A stretch of DNA of 64,000 nt from Amycolatopsis pithecellobii. Its GTDB lineage: Bacteria; Actinomycetota; Actinomycetes; Mycobacteriales; Pseudonocardiaceae. The notes beneath the pieces are model-generated. The model saw nothing but the letters and a program-made list of their open reading frames with translations, was not told where the DNA came from and did not search any database. Below are positions 22,964-31,323 of this stretch, one piece after another. Made by a program: the position numbers and the translations under genes. The stretch covers positions 1 through 64,000 of the forward strand of contig NZ_WMBA01000018.1 of the NCBI RefSeq assembly GCF_009707865.1, read 5' to 3'. Position 1 is the first letter of the stretch. The number at the start of each line of letters is the position of its first letter.

Positions 22964-25069
22964 ATGACGACGGCCGGCGAGATCGAGGCGATCCTCGGGC
23001 GGCCGCCGTCGATGATCATGCTCAAGCAGATCAGCGCCCTCGACGAGGGTTGCCGGACCGTCCTGGCGTCCTGCCCGCTCGCGGGCTTCGGCTACCGCGA
23101 CGCCGATGGCGTCAGCCACACGACGTTCATCGGTGGCACACCGGGATTCGTGCGCGTCCACTCGGCCACGCGGATCTCGTTCACCCTGCCCGATGGTGAG
23201 GCGCACGGACCGGTGTCGTTCGTTTTCCTCCTGCCGGGTGTCGGGGAAACGTTGCGTGTCAACGGTTCCGTGGCCAAGCGGAAAGGCGCCGAGACCTTTG
23301 TGGACGTTCAAGAGGCGTACGTGCACTGTGCACAGGCCGTCATCCGCTCGCGTCTGTGGCAACCGCCCGTGCCCGCCGGGCCGGTGCCCGAGGTCGAGGG
23401 CGATGGCCCGCTGAGCGGACCCGGTGTGGCCGGATTCCTTGCCGCTGCCCCGTTTCTCGCTCTGTCCACTTGGGACACCTTGGGCGGGAGTGACACGAGC
23501 CCGCGCGGGGACCGGCCTGTCGTCGCGCGAATCCTCGACAGCCGGACGCTCGTCATCCCGGACCGCAAGGGAAACAAGCGCGCGGACAGCCTCCACAACG
23601 TGCTCCAGGACGACCGGCTTTCGTTCGCCGCCCTTGTCCCGGGCCGGACCGGCGTGCTGCACGTCAGCGGCCGGGGCTCGGTCACCGACGATCCCGCGTT
23701 ACTGGAGACGATGGCGTTGCGCGGGACGCCGCCGCACGCGGCGTTGCTCATCGAGGTCGAGCACGCCGAGCTCACCGCCAGCGACGCCGTGACGCGCTCG
23801 CGGGTGTGGACCGCGCCGCGCGCCGCGGTGCCGGACCTGATGGCGCTGGCCGGGGACCACCTCGCCGCGAACATGGCCGAGGCGGAGAAAGGCCCGGGTG
23901 CTCGCGTGCTCAAGGCTGTCGCGCGGATCCCCGGCATCAGCCGGGTGGTGCGGCTGGTGATCGACCGCGTTTACCGGTCGGGCCTACGGAAAGAGGGCTA
24001 CGAGGACGTCGAGGTCGGCCAAGGGAAGCGTGCCGCCGTTGAGCCCGCGGCGCGGAACCCGTTGCGGGAGGTGCGAATCGCGGAGATCCGCCGGGAGACG
24101 CCCAGTGCGGTCACTCTCGTGCTGGAAGACGCGGAGCGTTCCTTCGACTTCCGAGCCGGGCAGTTCTTCACCCTGGTCGCGGACATCGACGGCCGGCCGG
24201 TGCGGCGCGCCTACTCCGCGTCGTCGGCGCCCGGGGCGTCGCGGCTGGAGGTCACGGTCAAACATGTCGAAGGCGGCCGGTTCTCGACCCACGTCCACCG
24301 GAACCTGCGCGCCGGGGACCGGCTGTCGCTGCGCGGTCCCTCCGGGGCGTTCCACGCCGATCCGGGGCACGACGTCGTCCTCGTCGCCGCCGGCAGCGGG
24401 GTCACACCAGTGATGAGCATGATCCGCACCCTGCTCGTGGCACCGGGCGCCGGGCGGATTTCGCTGCTGTACAGCAATCACTGCGAGGAGGAGGTCATCT
24501 TCGCCGACGAGCTTCGCCGGCTGCAAAAAGAAAACCCGGAGCGATTCGCGGTCACCCATATCCTGACGCAGGAGCGCGGAAGGCTCGACTCCGCGGGTGT
24601 GCGCGGCTGGCTCGCCGAACTGCGGCCGTCAGAAGACGCCCGGTACTACCTGTGCGGGCCCGAGGCGTTGATGGACATGGTCCGGGACGTCCTGACCGGG
24701 CTCGCAGTGCCGGCCGGCCGCGTACACCACGAGCGCTACACCAGCGGGGCCGACTTGAGCGCCACGCCGACCGCGCCGCAGGAAATGCTCGTCCTGGACG
24801 GAGCGCACGAGGTCGGCTCCGTGGTGGTCGAGCCTGGCCAGACGCTGCTCGACGCCGGGCTCGCGGCGGGGCTGCCGATGCCGTATTCGTGCACGGTCGG
24901 CAATTGCGGGGACTGCATGGTGAAGCTCCGCGCCGGACAGGTCGCGATGAACGGGCCGAATTGCCTGACGCCGCAACAGAAAGCCGACGGTTACGTGCTG
25001 ACCTGCGTCGGCTGCCCGCTGTCCGAGGTCACCCTGGACATCACCGAGCCGGACCACCACCCCGTATAA
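22964..25069 (+). CDS. Split-barrel/ferredoxin-reductase/2Fe-2S ferredoxin fusion oxidoreductase
   Basis: A 701-residue multidomain protein. The N-terminal half (about 1-335) contains pyridoxamine-phosphate-oxidase-like split barrels (for example FLALSTWDTLGGSDTSPRG and ARILDSRTLVIPDRKGNKR). Next comes a FAD/NAD reductase (about 355-590) with the flavin motif RRAYSAS near 410, the nucleotide motif AAGSGVTPVMSM and YLCGPEALMDMV. A plant-type [2Fe-2S] domain ends the protein, with CTVGNCGDC near 642-650 and a fourth Cys near 681. Electrons should run NAD(P)H-FAD-FeS to an unknown acceptor. ATG 22964 fits the family start better than GTG 22943. A TetR gene is divergent. Confidence 0.82.
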   Translation: MTTAGEIEAILGRPPSMIMLKQISALDEGCRTVLASCPLAGFGYRDADGVSHTTFIGGTPGFVRVHSATRISFTLPDGEAHGPVSFVFLLPGVGETLRVNGSVAKRKGAETFVDVQEAYVHCAQAVIRSRLWQPPVPAGPVPEVEGDGPLSGPGVAGFLAAAPFLALSTWDTLGGSDTSPRGDRPVVARILDSRTLVIPDRKGNKRADSLHNVLQDDRLSFAALVPGRTGVLHVSGRGSVTDDPALLETMALRGTPPHAALLIEVEHAELTASDAVTRSRVWTAPRAAVPDLMALAGDHLAANMAEAEKGPGARVLKAVARIPGISRVVRLVIDRVYRSGLRKEGYEDVEVGQGKRAAVEPAARNPLREVRIAEIRRETPSAVTLVLEDAERSFDFRAGQFFTLVADIDGRPVRRAYSASSAPGASRLEVTVKHVEGGRFSTHVHRNLRAGDRLSLRGPSGAFHADPGHDVVLVAAGSGVTPVMSMIRTLLVAPGAGRISLLYSNHCEEEVIFADELRRLQKENPERFAVTHILTQERGRLDSAGVRGWLAELRPSEDARYYLCGPEALMDMVRDVLTGLAVPAGRVHHERYTSGADLSATPTAPQEMLVLDGAHEVGSVVVEPGQTLLDAGLAAGLPMPYSCTVGNCGDCMVKLRAGQVAMNGPNCLTPQQKADGYVLTCVGCPLSEVTLDITEPDHHPV

Positions 25070-25091
25070 CGACGAATACGCCACGGGTAGT

Positions 25092-25133
25092 GGGGCATCG
25101 GTCGCTCCGTGGCTGCGGAGCGACCGATGCCCC
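25092..25133 (+). terminator. Strong hairpin terminator
   Basis: GGGGCATCGGTCGCTCCG (25092-25109) pairs perfectly with 25116-25133 around a 6-nt loop, 22 bp after the reductase stop. The 100 bp from here to 25236 holds no gene that I can see. Confidence 0.9.
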
Positions 25134-25236
25134 TGGGGCGTGGTTCATAAGCGGCGGAGCCGCTTGCTGTGGGCCGTCAGCTTGCGCCGCCACCCGCACC
25201 GCCACGCAAACCACATTCGAAACAGCCCCTGGCGGC

Positions 25237-26727
25237 TCAGCCCTGGCAGGCCAGCATCTGCTGCGCGGCCTGCAGACGCTGCGTCAAGAACGCGGCCAGG
25301 CTCATGCCCGCGTCCGGGGATGGGGCCTGCGCGAACAGCCGCTGGTCCGTGGCGAGGCGAGCGGTGCCGATCTTGGCCAGGTTCGTGCAGTACGCCTGGG
25401 GGGTATCGGTTCCGGTGTTCACCGCCGGCTGGCCGACGCCCGCCCGGTACAGGTTGGTCTTCGCCACACTCTGCTGCCCGTCGACCTGGGTCATCGGGTC
25501 GTTGAGCGGCACGAGCGCGACCGGCGGGCCCTGGTGTGCGGCCGCTTGGAGTTCGTCGAGCGCCAGTGACGTGCCCGGCGCGCCGTTGTTCGTGAGATCG
25601 GGCGCGGTGAAGGGCTTACAGCCGAGCGCCGGGTCGATGAAGTTGTCCAGCAACCCGTTGTCGCTCCCGTTGGTCAGCTTGGTGCCGGCGATCGTCCCGG
25701 CCTGCGCGGTGCGGCCGTCCGCGGTGGCCACATAGGCGGTCGTCACGTTGTCGCTCTGGTCCTGGTCGACGACCCCGAAGTCCCGCACGGTCGGGCACGC
25801 CAGACCGTCCTTGCCGGTGCCGAGCGCGGGCACCGTGAGCTGTCCCTTCGCGATGGCGTTGTTCGCGGCGGTGAAGAACGCCGGAGCGTTGCAGTGCGCG
25901 AACTGGCCGAACGGCGATCCATCGGCTCCGTTGACACAGGCCCCGGCGGTGAGTGCGTTGCCTTCGCCACGCAGGGTCAGCGTGTCGCCGTTGAAGCCGA
26001 ACCAGATACCCACGACCGCGCCGGCCGGCAGGGCGGGCGCGACCGGCGCGGCGGCCGGCTTGGTCCCGCGGTCCACGACGAGCGGCCGGTAGATCGACAG
26101 CGCACCGGTGGCGGGATCGACGATCGTCGCTTCGACGAACGCGGACTGGTCGGCGTTCGCCTCATGGCAGGCGCCACCGGGTTCGGTGCCGCTGAGCACA
26201 TACGGCGTGGCCAGGCCCGCGGCCGACAGCGGGTTCGCCGGCACGGTCAGCGTGCAGTTGGCGTTCGCGGCGGGCGTCGCTTTGGGCGGCTGTTCCGGTT
26301 TCCGCGGCTTCTCCGGCGGTGCCGGGGTGCCCGCTGACGGGGACGGCGAAGTGGTGCTCGTGCCCGCGGGCGGCTGCATCGTGGGCTGTGCGCCGCTCGA
26401 CGGCGTCCCGGTCGGCTGCGCACCGGGTGGCTGCGCTCCCGTCGACTGTGTCCCACTCGGCTGTGCCGAGGTCGACTGTGCCGAACTCGCCTGTGTCCCG
26501 GTCGGTGGTGACCCCGCCGGTGGCGAACCGGTCGCCGTGGCGGATGTCACGCCGGGAGCCGGGGCCTGGGTGTTCGCGGCGTCGGCCACGTTTCCCCCGC
26601 GGTGCGAGGTCATTCCGGTCCCGGTGACGAACACCACCGCGGCCAGCGCGATGGTGAGCAGCACGGTGCCGAGCAGGTAACGTCGGGCGGCATGGGGCGC
26701 ACGATGGCGCCCAGGTCGCTGTGCCAA
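25237..26727 (-). CDS. Exported protein with Pro/Ser/Thr-rich stalk, function unknown
   Basis: A 496-residue protein. A basic N-terminus and one hydrophobic helix (about 17-37) form a signal anchor. Residues about 50-155 are a low-complexity stalk of imperfect units like GAQPTGTQSTGAQPPG, likely to span the wall and perhaps be glycosylated. The globular part (about 157-496) has several paired Cys (ANCTLTV, GGACHEA, AGACVNG, FAHCNAP, LACPTV, LGCKPF, AYCTNL, MLACQG), suggesting disulfide bonds outside the cell. I do not recognise its function. The start is TTG 26727 with GGAG about 10 bp upstream. Confidence 0.7.
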   Translation of the reverse strand: MAQRPGRHRAPHAARRYLLGTVLLTIALAAVVFVTGTGMTSHRGGNVADAANTQAPAPGVTSATATGSPPAGSPPTGTQASSAQSTSAQPSGTQSTGAQPPGAQPTGTPSSGAQPTMQPPAGTSTTSPSPSAGTPAPPEKPRKPEQPPKATPAANANCTLTVPANPLSAAGLATPYVLSGTEPGGACHEANADQSAFVEATIVDPATGALSIYRPLVVDRGTKPAAAPVAPALPAGAVVGIWFGFNGDTLTLRGEGNALTAGACVNGADGSPFGQFAHCNAPAFFTAANNAIAKGQLTVPALGTGKDGLACPTVRDFGVVDQDQSDNVTTAYVATADGRTAQAGTIAGTKLTNGSDNGLLDNFIDPALGCKPFTAPDLTNNGAPGTSLALDELQAAAHQGPPVALVPLNDPMTQVDGQQSVAKTNLYRAGVGQPAVNTGTDTPQAYCTNLAKIGTARLATDQRLFAQAPSPDAGMSLAAFLTQRLQAAQQMLACQG

Positions 26728-27000
26728 GAGTTTCTTCTCCTCATGGGGTGATCTTGACGGGCGTTTCCCGTCCCCCCAGACGAACGAGGGCGGACGCTAG
26801 CACACATAACGTGGCGATAACAGGCCCATAACTCTGTCCTCTGTGGACACACCGGGCGCAGAACGCATGTGAGCTTCTTTTTCCAGATATGAGTACAAGA
26901 TCGTTGACGCAGCGTGCAGTCATTGTCGTTCGCACGGAGTTCGGTGTACGTTGCCTGCCATTGTCATATCGAGATGTTTTCGTGATCTATAAGGGTTGCC
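26728..27000. promoter_or_regulatory. Divergent intergenic region, likely two promoters
   Basis: 273 bp of lower GC between divergent genes. On the plus strand TTGTCA (26961-26966) with ATCTAT (26985-26990) or TATAAG (26988-26993) lies directly before GTG 27001, so the leader would be very short. No clear inverted repeat or small gene seen. Confidence 0.35.
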
Positions 27001-27600
27001 GTGTTGGTTGTCGAGATCGCGTTCGCGGACGCGTTCGAATCCCCGCATGACGCCGGGGTGCACGAGGTCGCCGCGTTGTCGGCGCACGCCGCTTTCGTGT
27101 TCCTGTGCCTCGGCCTGTGCTGGGGTGTCTTCACCAGCACCGGCTGGTTGCGCCGGCTCACCGGACGTCAGGCCACCCGCAACAGTCACGTGGTGCTCGT
27201 CACGCTCGCCCTGGCCTTCGCGATGTCACACGCCACGGCATTCGTGTTCATGGAAGGCGATCGGCTCGGCCCGCTGGACCTCGCCGTCCCGTTCCGTGCC
27301 GGAGATCTCACCGTCGCGCTCGGCATCGTCTCGGTCGAGCTGATGCTCGCCCTCGTTGCGTCCACGCTGGTCCGCCGGCTGCTGAGCCACCGCCGGTGGC
27401 TGTGGCTGCACCGGCTCGGCTACCCGGCGGTCGCGCTCGGTGTCGTGCATTCCTTTACCGGGGCGCTCGTCGACGGTCATCTGCGTGCGCTCTGGTTGTT
27501 CGGCGTCGCGCTGGTGGTGCCCGTGGCGCTCGTGGCCGGCCTGCGCTTCCTGCCGGCCCGCCTGTTCACCACGGCCGGGCTGCTGGAGGTACGCCAGTGA
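27001..27600 (+). CDS. Polytopic membrane protein, ferric-reductase/b-type-cytochrome-like
   Basis: A 199-residue membrane protein with five to six hydrophobic segments. Histidines lie at matched depths in the helices (LSAHAAFVF, NSHVVLVTLALAFAMSHATAF, LWLHRLGYPAVALGVVHSF), the pattern of bis-His haem b binding in ferric-reductase-like transmembrane domains. I infer a haem protein that accepts or passes electrons across the membrane. GTG 27001 has AAGGG 8 bp upstream. Its stop overlaps the ferredoxin start, and ferredoxin overlaps its reductase, so the three form a coupled electron-transfer operon. Confidence 0.65.
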   Translation: MLVVEIAFADAFESPHDAGVHEVAALSAHAAFVFLCLGLCWGVFTSTGWLRRLTGRQATRNSHVVLVTLALAFAMSHATAFVFMEGDRLGPLDLAVPFRAGDLTVALGIVSVELMLALVASTLVRRLLSHRRWLWLHRLGYPAVALGVVHSFTGALVDGHLRALWLFGVALVVPVALVAGLRFLPARLFTTAGLLEVRQ

Positions 27601-27803
27601 GCAGGCATCACCTCGTGGTGACCGTCGACAACCATCGCTGTCACCGGTACGGCATCTGCGAAGCCGAGGCGCCGGAGGTGTTCCGGCTCACCGTGGACGG
27701 GCGGCTGGACTACCGGCGGCGGCCGTCGGCCGGCAGCCGTGACGACGCGCTGGCCGCCGCCCGCGGCTGTCCCATGCAAGCGATCCATCTGGAGGTGCGG
27801 TGA
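27597..27803 (+). CDS. Small ferredoxin, probably [3Fe-4S]
   Basis: A 68-residue acidic/basic mixed ferredoxin. It has Cys15 and Cys21 (CHRYGIC) and Cys58 in a GCP motif. A Tyr occupies the position of the fourth cluster Cys, as in actinobacterial [3Fe-4S] ferredoxins that serve cytochromes P450. No P450 gene is in the window; instead it is locked between the membrane haem-type protein and an FAD ferredoxin reductase, both overlapping it by 4 bp (GTGA). It is the likely electron shuttle between them. Confidence 0.88.
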   Translation: MSRHHLVVTVDNHRCHRYGICEAEAPEVFRLTVDGRLDYRRRPSAGSRDDALAAARGCPMQAIHLEVR

Positions 27804-29011
27804 GCCGGCGGCACGAACGCATCGTCATCGCCGGCGCGGGACTGGCCGGGCTGCGTGCGGCGGAACGGGTGCGCGAACTCGGGTTCACCGGCGAACTCGT
27901 CATCGCCGGCGCGGAGCGGCATCGCCCCTACCATCGCCCGGCGCTGTCGAAACAATTCCTCGCCGGGGATCTCGGCCGCCGCGAGCTGACCCTGGCCGGC
28001 TATGTCGATCTCGACGCGGACTGGCGCCTCGGCAAGACGGTCCGGCGGCTCGACCCGCAACGGCGGCTGGTGCAGATCGGCCGGGCCAAACCGCTTCGCT
28101 ACGACGGTCTGGTGATCGCGACGGGAGTGCGGGCCAGGACGCTGCCCGGCGTGCCGAGCGATCCCCGGGTGCGGGTGCTGCGCACCATCGAGGACGCCGA
28201 GGCGCTGCAACGGTTGTTGCTCGCCGACGACCGGCCCTGCGTCATCATCGGCGGGGGTTTCACCGCGACCGAGCTCGCCTCCACCCTCGCCGAGCAAGGC
28301 CGCGACGTCGTGCTGGTGTCCCGGTCCGGCTCGCTGCTCGGCGCGCTCGGCCCGGAGCTCGGCGGGGCAGTGGCCCGGTTGCACCGCGGGCACGGCGTGC
28401 GGGTGTGGCTGGAAACCCAGGTGCGCCACTGGATTCCCGGCGAGTGGGGCATCGGGTTGCACCTGACCGGCGGGCGGTTCGTGGCCGCCGGATCGGTCGT
28501 ACTCGCGGTCGGCGGGGAACCGGAGACGGAGTGGCTCGCCGGGTCCGGCGCCGACATCGCCGACGGGGTGCTGTGTGAGCCGACATGCCATGTCGCAGGC
28601 CTGCCGGACGTGGTCGCGGCCGGCGATATCGCGCGCTGGCCGGTCCGGCGCGGGCAGCCCCCGCGGCGCGTCGAACACTGGCTCAACGCGGTCGAGATGG
28701 GGCGCGCCGCGGCCGGAAACCTGTTGTCCGGCCGGGCGTCGGCGATCCCGTTCGAGCCGTTGCCGCGGTTCTGGACCGAACAGTACGGACAGCGCTTTCA
28801 GGCGGCCGGGGCCGTTGGGCCGGAGTACGAGCGGGTCGCGCTCGAAGGCGACCCGCTCGACGGCGCGGGCGTGCTCGGGTACACCGGCGACGAGGGATTG
28901 GTCGGTGTCGTCACGCGGGAACGTCCGCGGGCGATGGTGCGGTGGACGGCCGAACTGTCGGGCCGCGGCGCCGTCGGCCGGCATCGGCTGCTCGAACCGC
29001 TCACCGCTTGA
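27800..29011 (+). CDS. FAD-dependent ferredoxin reductase
   Basis: A 403-residue flavoprotein of the putidaredoxin/rubredoxin-reductase type. It has an FAD Rossmann motif IVIAGAGLAGLRAAE near the N-terminus, the PYHRPALSK segment, the NAD(P) motif CVIIGGGFTATELAS (about 150-164) and the second FAD motif DVVAAGDIARW. It should pass electrons from NAD(P)H to the ferredoxin encoded just upstream. The GTG start overlaps the ferredoxin stop. Its 3' end overlaps the convergent sugar transferase gene by 11 bp, with no terminator visible between them. Confidence 0.88.
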   Translation: MSRRHERIVIAGAGLAGLRAAERVRELGFTGELVIAGAERHRPYHRPALSKQFLAGDLGRRELTLAGYVDLDADWRLGKTVRRLDPQRRLVQIGRAKPLRYDGLVIATGVRARTLPGVPSDPRVRVLRTIEDAEALQRLLLADDRPCVIIGGGFTATELASTLAEQGRDVVLVSRSGSLLGALGPELGGAVARLHRGHGVRVWLETQVRHWIPGEWGIGLHLTGGRFVAAGSVVLAVGGEPETEWLAGSGADIADGVLCEPTCHVAGLPDVVAAGDIARWPVRRGQPPRRVEHWLNAVEMGRAAAGNLLSGRASAIPFEPLPRFWTEQYGQRFQAAGAVGPEYERVALEGDPLDGAGVLGYTGDEGLVGVVTRERPRAMVRWTAELSGRGAVGRHRLLEPLTA

Positions 29012-29621
29012 GCACGACCCGTGCCGTTCGCGTCAGCAGGGCCAGATCGGCCCGGATTCCGCGCCGGGCCAGATAAGCGAGATCGAGCGCCAGCTTCGGG
29101 TGCAGGTGATAGGCGACATAGTGGGCCTCGGGATCGGCCGCCACGGTCAGTTCCTGGCTCTGCGCGGCGGCGAACAGCAGCGCCCCCGGACCGAGCACGC
29201 CCGGCCGGACGGTCAGCAGCTCGCGCTCGGCCGGACTGTAGTAGCAGATGAACCGCTCGACCTCCGGGCGCGGTCCGATCAGCGTCATATCCCCGCGCAG
29301 CAGGTTGACCAGTTGCGGGAGCTCGTCGAGCCGGGTCGCGCGCAGCCAGCGCCCGACCCGGGTGATCCGGGGGTCCTCGCTGCCGCTCACCACGGGCCCG
29401 ATGTCCTCGGCGTTCGCGACCATGGTGCGGAACTTCCAGATGACGAACGGACGCTCGTCCCGGCCGACCCTGCATTGCCGGTACACCACGGGACCGCGGC
29501 TGGTCAGCCTGATCGCGAGGGCGATGCCGGCGAACAGCGGCAGCAGCGCGATCAAGGCGGTCACGGCGACGATGAGGTCGGCGCCGCGCCGCAGGCGGGT
29601 ATCGGCCACGATTTCCGTCAT
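29001..29621 (-). CDS. Priming sugar-1-phosphate transferase (polyprenyl-phosphate glycosyl-1-P transferase)
   Basis: A 206-residue monotopic enzyme of the PglC/WbaP catalytic type. One re-entrant hydrophobic helix (about 13-38) is followed by the conserved RVGRDERPFVIWKFRTM, then TRLDELPQLVNLLRGDM and LIGPRPE. It starts repeat-unit synthesis by putting a sugar phosphate on undecaprenyl phosphate at the inner face of the membrane. It lacks the N-terminal domain of WbaP, so it is the minimal form. It is the last gene of the 14-gene polysaccharide operon and abuts the deacetylase gene. Confidence 0.93.
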   Translation of the reverse strand: MTEIVADTRLRRGADLIVAVTALIALLPLFAGIALAIRLTSRGPVVYRQCRVGRDERPFVIWKFRTMVANAEDIGPVVSGSEDPRITRVGRWLRATRLDELPQLVNLLRGDMTLIGPRPEVERFICYYSPAERELLTVRPGVLGPGALLFAAAQSQELTVAADPEAHYVAYHLHPKLALDLAYLARRGIRADLALLTRTARVVLKR

Positions 29622-30287
29622 TCACGTCACTTCCCGCAGTACCTGGAAGGCTTCCGCGGCGCCGCGGCCCACCCGGCTGCCCCAGTAAGCGGCCCGTTCG
29701 CGCAGTGCGTGCAGGGACCGGGGGTGAGGATAGTCACGTAGTTCGCTTTCATAGCAGGACATCGCGTCGAGCTTGTCGTCCAAAGTGGACGTCACATCGA
29801 CGAAGAGCGCGGGGGAGAACGTGGCACCCTCGACCGGCCAGGCCCATTCGGTGGACGACGGGGTCTCGAACACCGCGAACAAGCGCAGCCCGGGCAGCAC
29901 ATACGGCCGGCACGCGGTCCAGGCCGCCCGTGCCACCACGCCGTGATCCGCGTTCACGTCACCGGGGAAGTGGGTGTAGACGACATCCGGCCGCAGCCGG
30001 TCGACGACCTTTTCGACCTCCTGAGTCACTTCGAGCAACGGCATCGTGTCCAGCCGCTGGTCCGGGAGCGAAAGCTGGTGCACCGAAGCGAATCCGAGCA
30101 CTTGCGCCGCGCGGCGGGTGCATTTCGCGAGCACCTCGGCCATCCCGCTGGCGTACCGGCTCGTCGCCCCGTCGGCGACCAGCAAGGCGTGCACCCGGTC
30201 TCCACAGTGGACATGGCGGGCCAGTGTGCCGCCGGCGCCGAGTACTTCGTCGTCGGGATGAGCGGCCACCACGAGCACGGTGTTCAT
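29622..30287 (-). CDS. PIG-L family N-acetylglucosamine-type deacetylase
   Basis: A 221-residue LmbE/PIG-L protein. The zinc motif is VVAAHPDDEVLGAGGTL at the N-terminus; a second His lies in FPGDVNADHGVVARAAW. These enzymes remove N-acetyl groups from sugars or sugar-lipids. In this operon it could deacetylate a GlcNAc-type residue of the repeat unit, exposing an amine. The ATG overlaps the formyltransferase stop as ATGA, which is a striking pairing, since deacetylation followed by formylation would swap the N-acyl group. Confidence 0.9.
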   Translation of the reverse strand: MNTVLVVAAHPDDEVLGAGGTLARHVHCGDRVHALLVADGATSRYASGMAEVLAKCTRRAAQVLGFASVHQLSLPDQRLDTMPLLEVTQEVEKVVDRLRPDVVYTHFPGDVNADHGVVARAAWTACRPYVLPGLRLFAVFETPSSTEWAWPVEGATFSPALFVDVTSTLDDKLDAMSCYESELRDYPHPRSLHALRERAAYWGSRVGRGAAEAFQVLREVT

Positions 30288-31306
30288 CGCGCGAGCACCT
30301 CCGGTCGCGGGCCTTCCCCCCGTGCCCAGCGGGCGAGCGGCGGCGGCACGGGCGCGAACCGGTGCCCTGGCCGGATTCCGCGCCGGGCACACCAGGCGGC
30401 CGCGGGCTCGGGCGGTTGGTCCGGTGCAGACATCTCGGTGACCACGACGCTGCCCGGCGCCGTCGCGACCCGGACTCCGGCCGGGTCCACCGCGAGGATC
30501 GTGCCCGGTGGACCGTCCGGTTCGGACCGATGCGGCGGGCGGGTGCGCCAGATCATCGTGCGGTGGCCGTCGAGGTCGCTGAACGCGCCGGGGTAAGGCT
30601 TCGTGAGGGCCCGCACCCAGTCGTGGACGGCGCGGGCGGGCCGGTTCCAGTCGAGCACTCCCATCTCAGGGGTGCGGCGCGGGAGCACGTCCCCTTCGGT
30701 GGCGCGCTGCGGCCGGCGCGGCGCGGTGCCGGCCAGCAGCGCCGGGAGATGCTCGGCGAGCATCCGCGCACCGGCCGCGGCGACGCGCTCGTACACCGTG
30801 CCGCAGGTGTCGTCGAGCAGGATCGGTACCGGGCACTGGTCGATGATGTCGCCGGTGTCGGCACCGGGATCGAGGAACAGCATCGTGTTGCCGGTCCGGG
30901 TTTCGCCCCGCAGGATGGCCCAGTTGACCGGGGCCCGTCCGCGATGACGCGGCAGCAGGGACGCGTGGAACCCGACACAACCGTGGGCGGGCACCGACAG
31001 CAGTTCGGGCCCGAGCAGGCGAGTCCAGCCCGCGACCACGAGCAGATCCGGTTCCAGCGCACGCACCGTGTCCCCCACCGCCGGTGCGTTGATATCGGCG
31101 GCCTGCAGCACGCGCACGCCCTCGTGCCCGGCGACCTCGGCCAGGTCGACGGCGCCGGACAGCCGCTTCGCCTGCTCGGCGGGCGGCGCCATCGCGGCGA
31201 CGACGCGCGCCGCCGGGTGAGTGAGCAATGTGGACAGTACGGGCCGTGCTTCATGGACGGCGCCGACGAAGACGACACGGCCTTGAGTCCATTGTGGACC
31301 GGGCAT
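30284..31306 (-). CDS. Sugar N-formyltransferase (methionyl-tRNA-formyltransferase fold)
   Basis: A 340-residue formyltransferase with a catalytic domain of the formyl-THF type: FHASLLPRHRGRAPVNWAI holds the catalytic His and GADTGDIIDQ the catalytic Asp. The Asn usually two residues before that His appears to be Gly. A C-terminal domain (about 215-300) follows. Placement among sugar genes, together with a 4,6-dehydratase and an aminotransferase, favours formylation of an amino sugar, not of Met-tRNA. ATG 31306 has GGGAGG 8 bp upstream; the ATG at 31327 is a weaker choice. Confidence 0.8.
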   Translation of the reverse strand: MPGPQWTQGRVVFVGAVHEARPVLSTLLTHPAARVVAAMAPPAEQAKRLSGAVDLAEVAGHEGVRVLQAADINAPAVGDTVRALEPDLLVVAGWTRLLGPELLSVPAHGCVGFHASLLPRHRGRAPVNWAILRGETRTGNTMLFLDPGADTGDIIDQCPVPILLDDTCGTVYERVAAAGARMLAEHLPALLAGTAPRRPQRATEGDVLPRRTPEMGVLDWNRPARAVHDWVRALTKPYPGAFSDLDGHRTMIWRTRPPHRSEPDGPPGTILAVDPAGVRVATAPGSVVVTEMSAPDQPPEPAAAWCARRGIRPGHRFAPVPPPLARWARGEGPRPEVLAR

Positions 31307-31323
31307 CCCGGAACCTCCCTCGT

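Noticed and set aside
30284-31306. Housekeeping methionyl-tRNA formyltransferase
   Set aside because: No def or rsmB neighbour; it lies among amino-sugar genes, and the residue two before the catalytic His is Gly where the tRNA enzymes have Asn.
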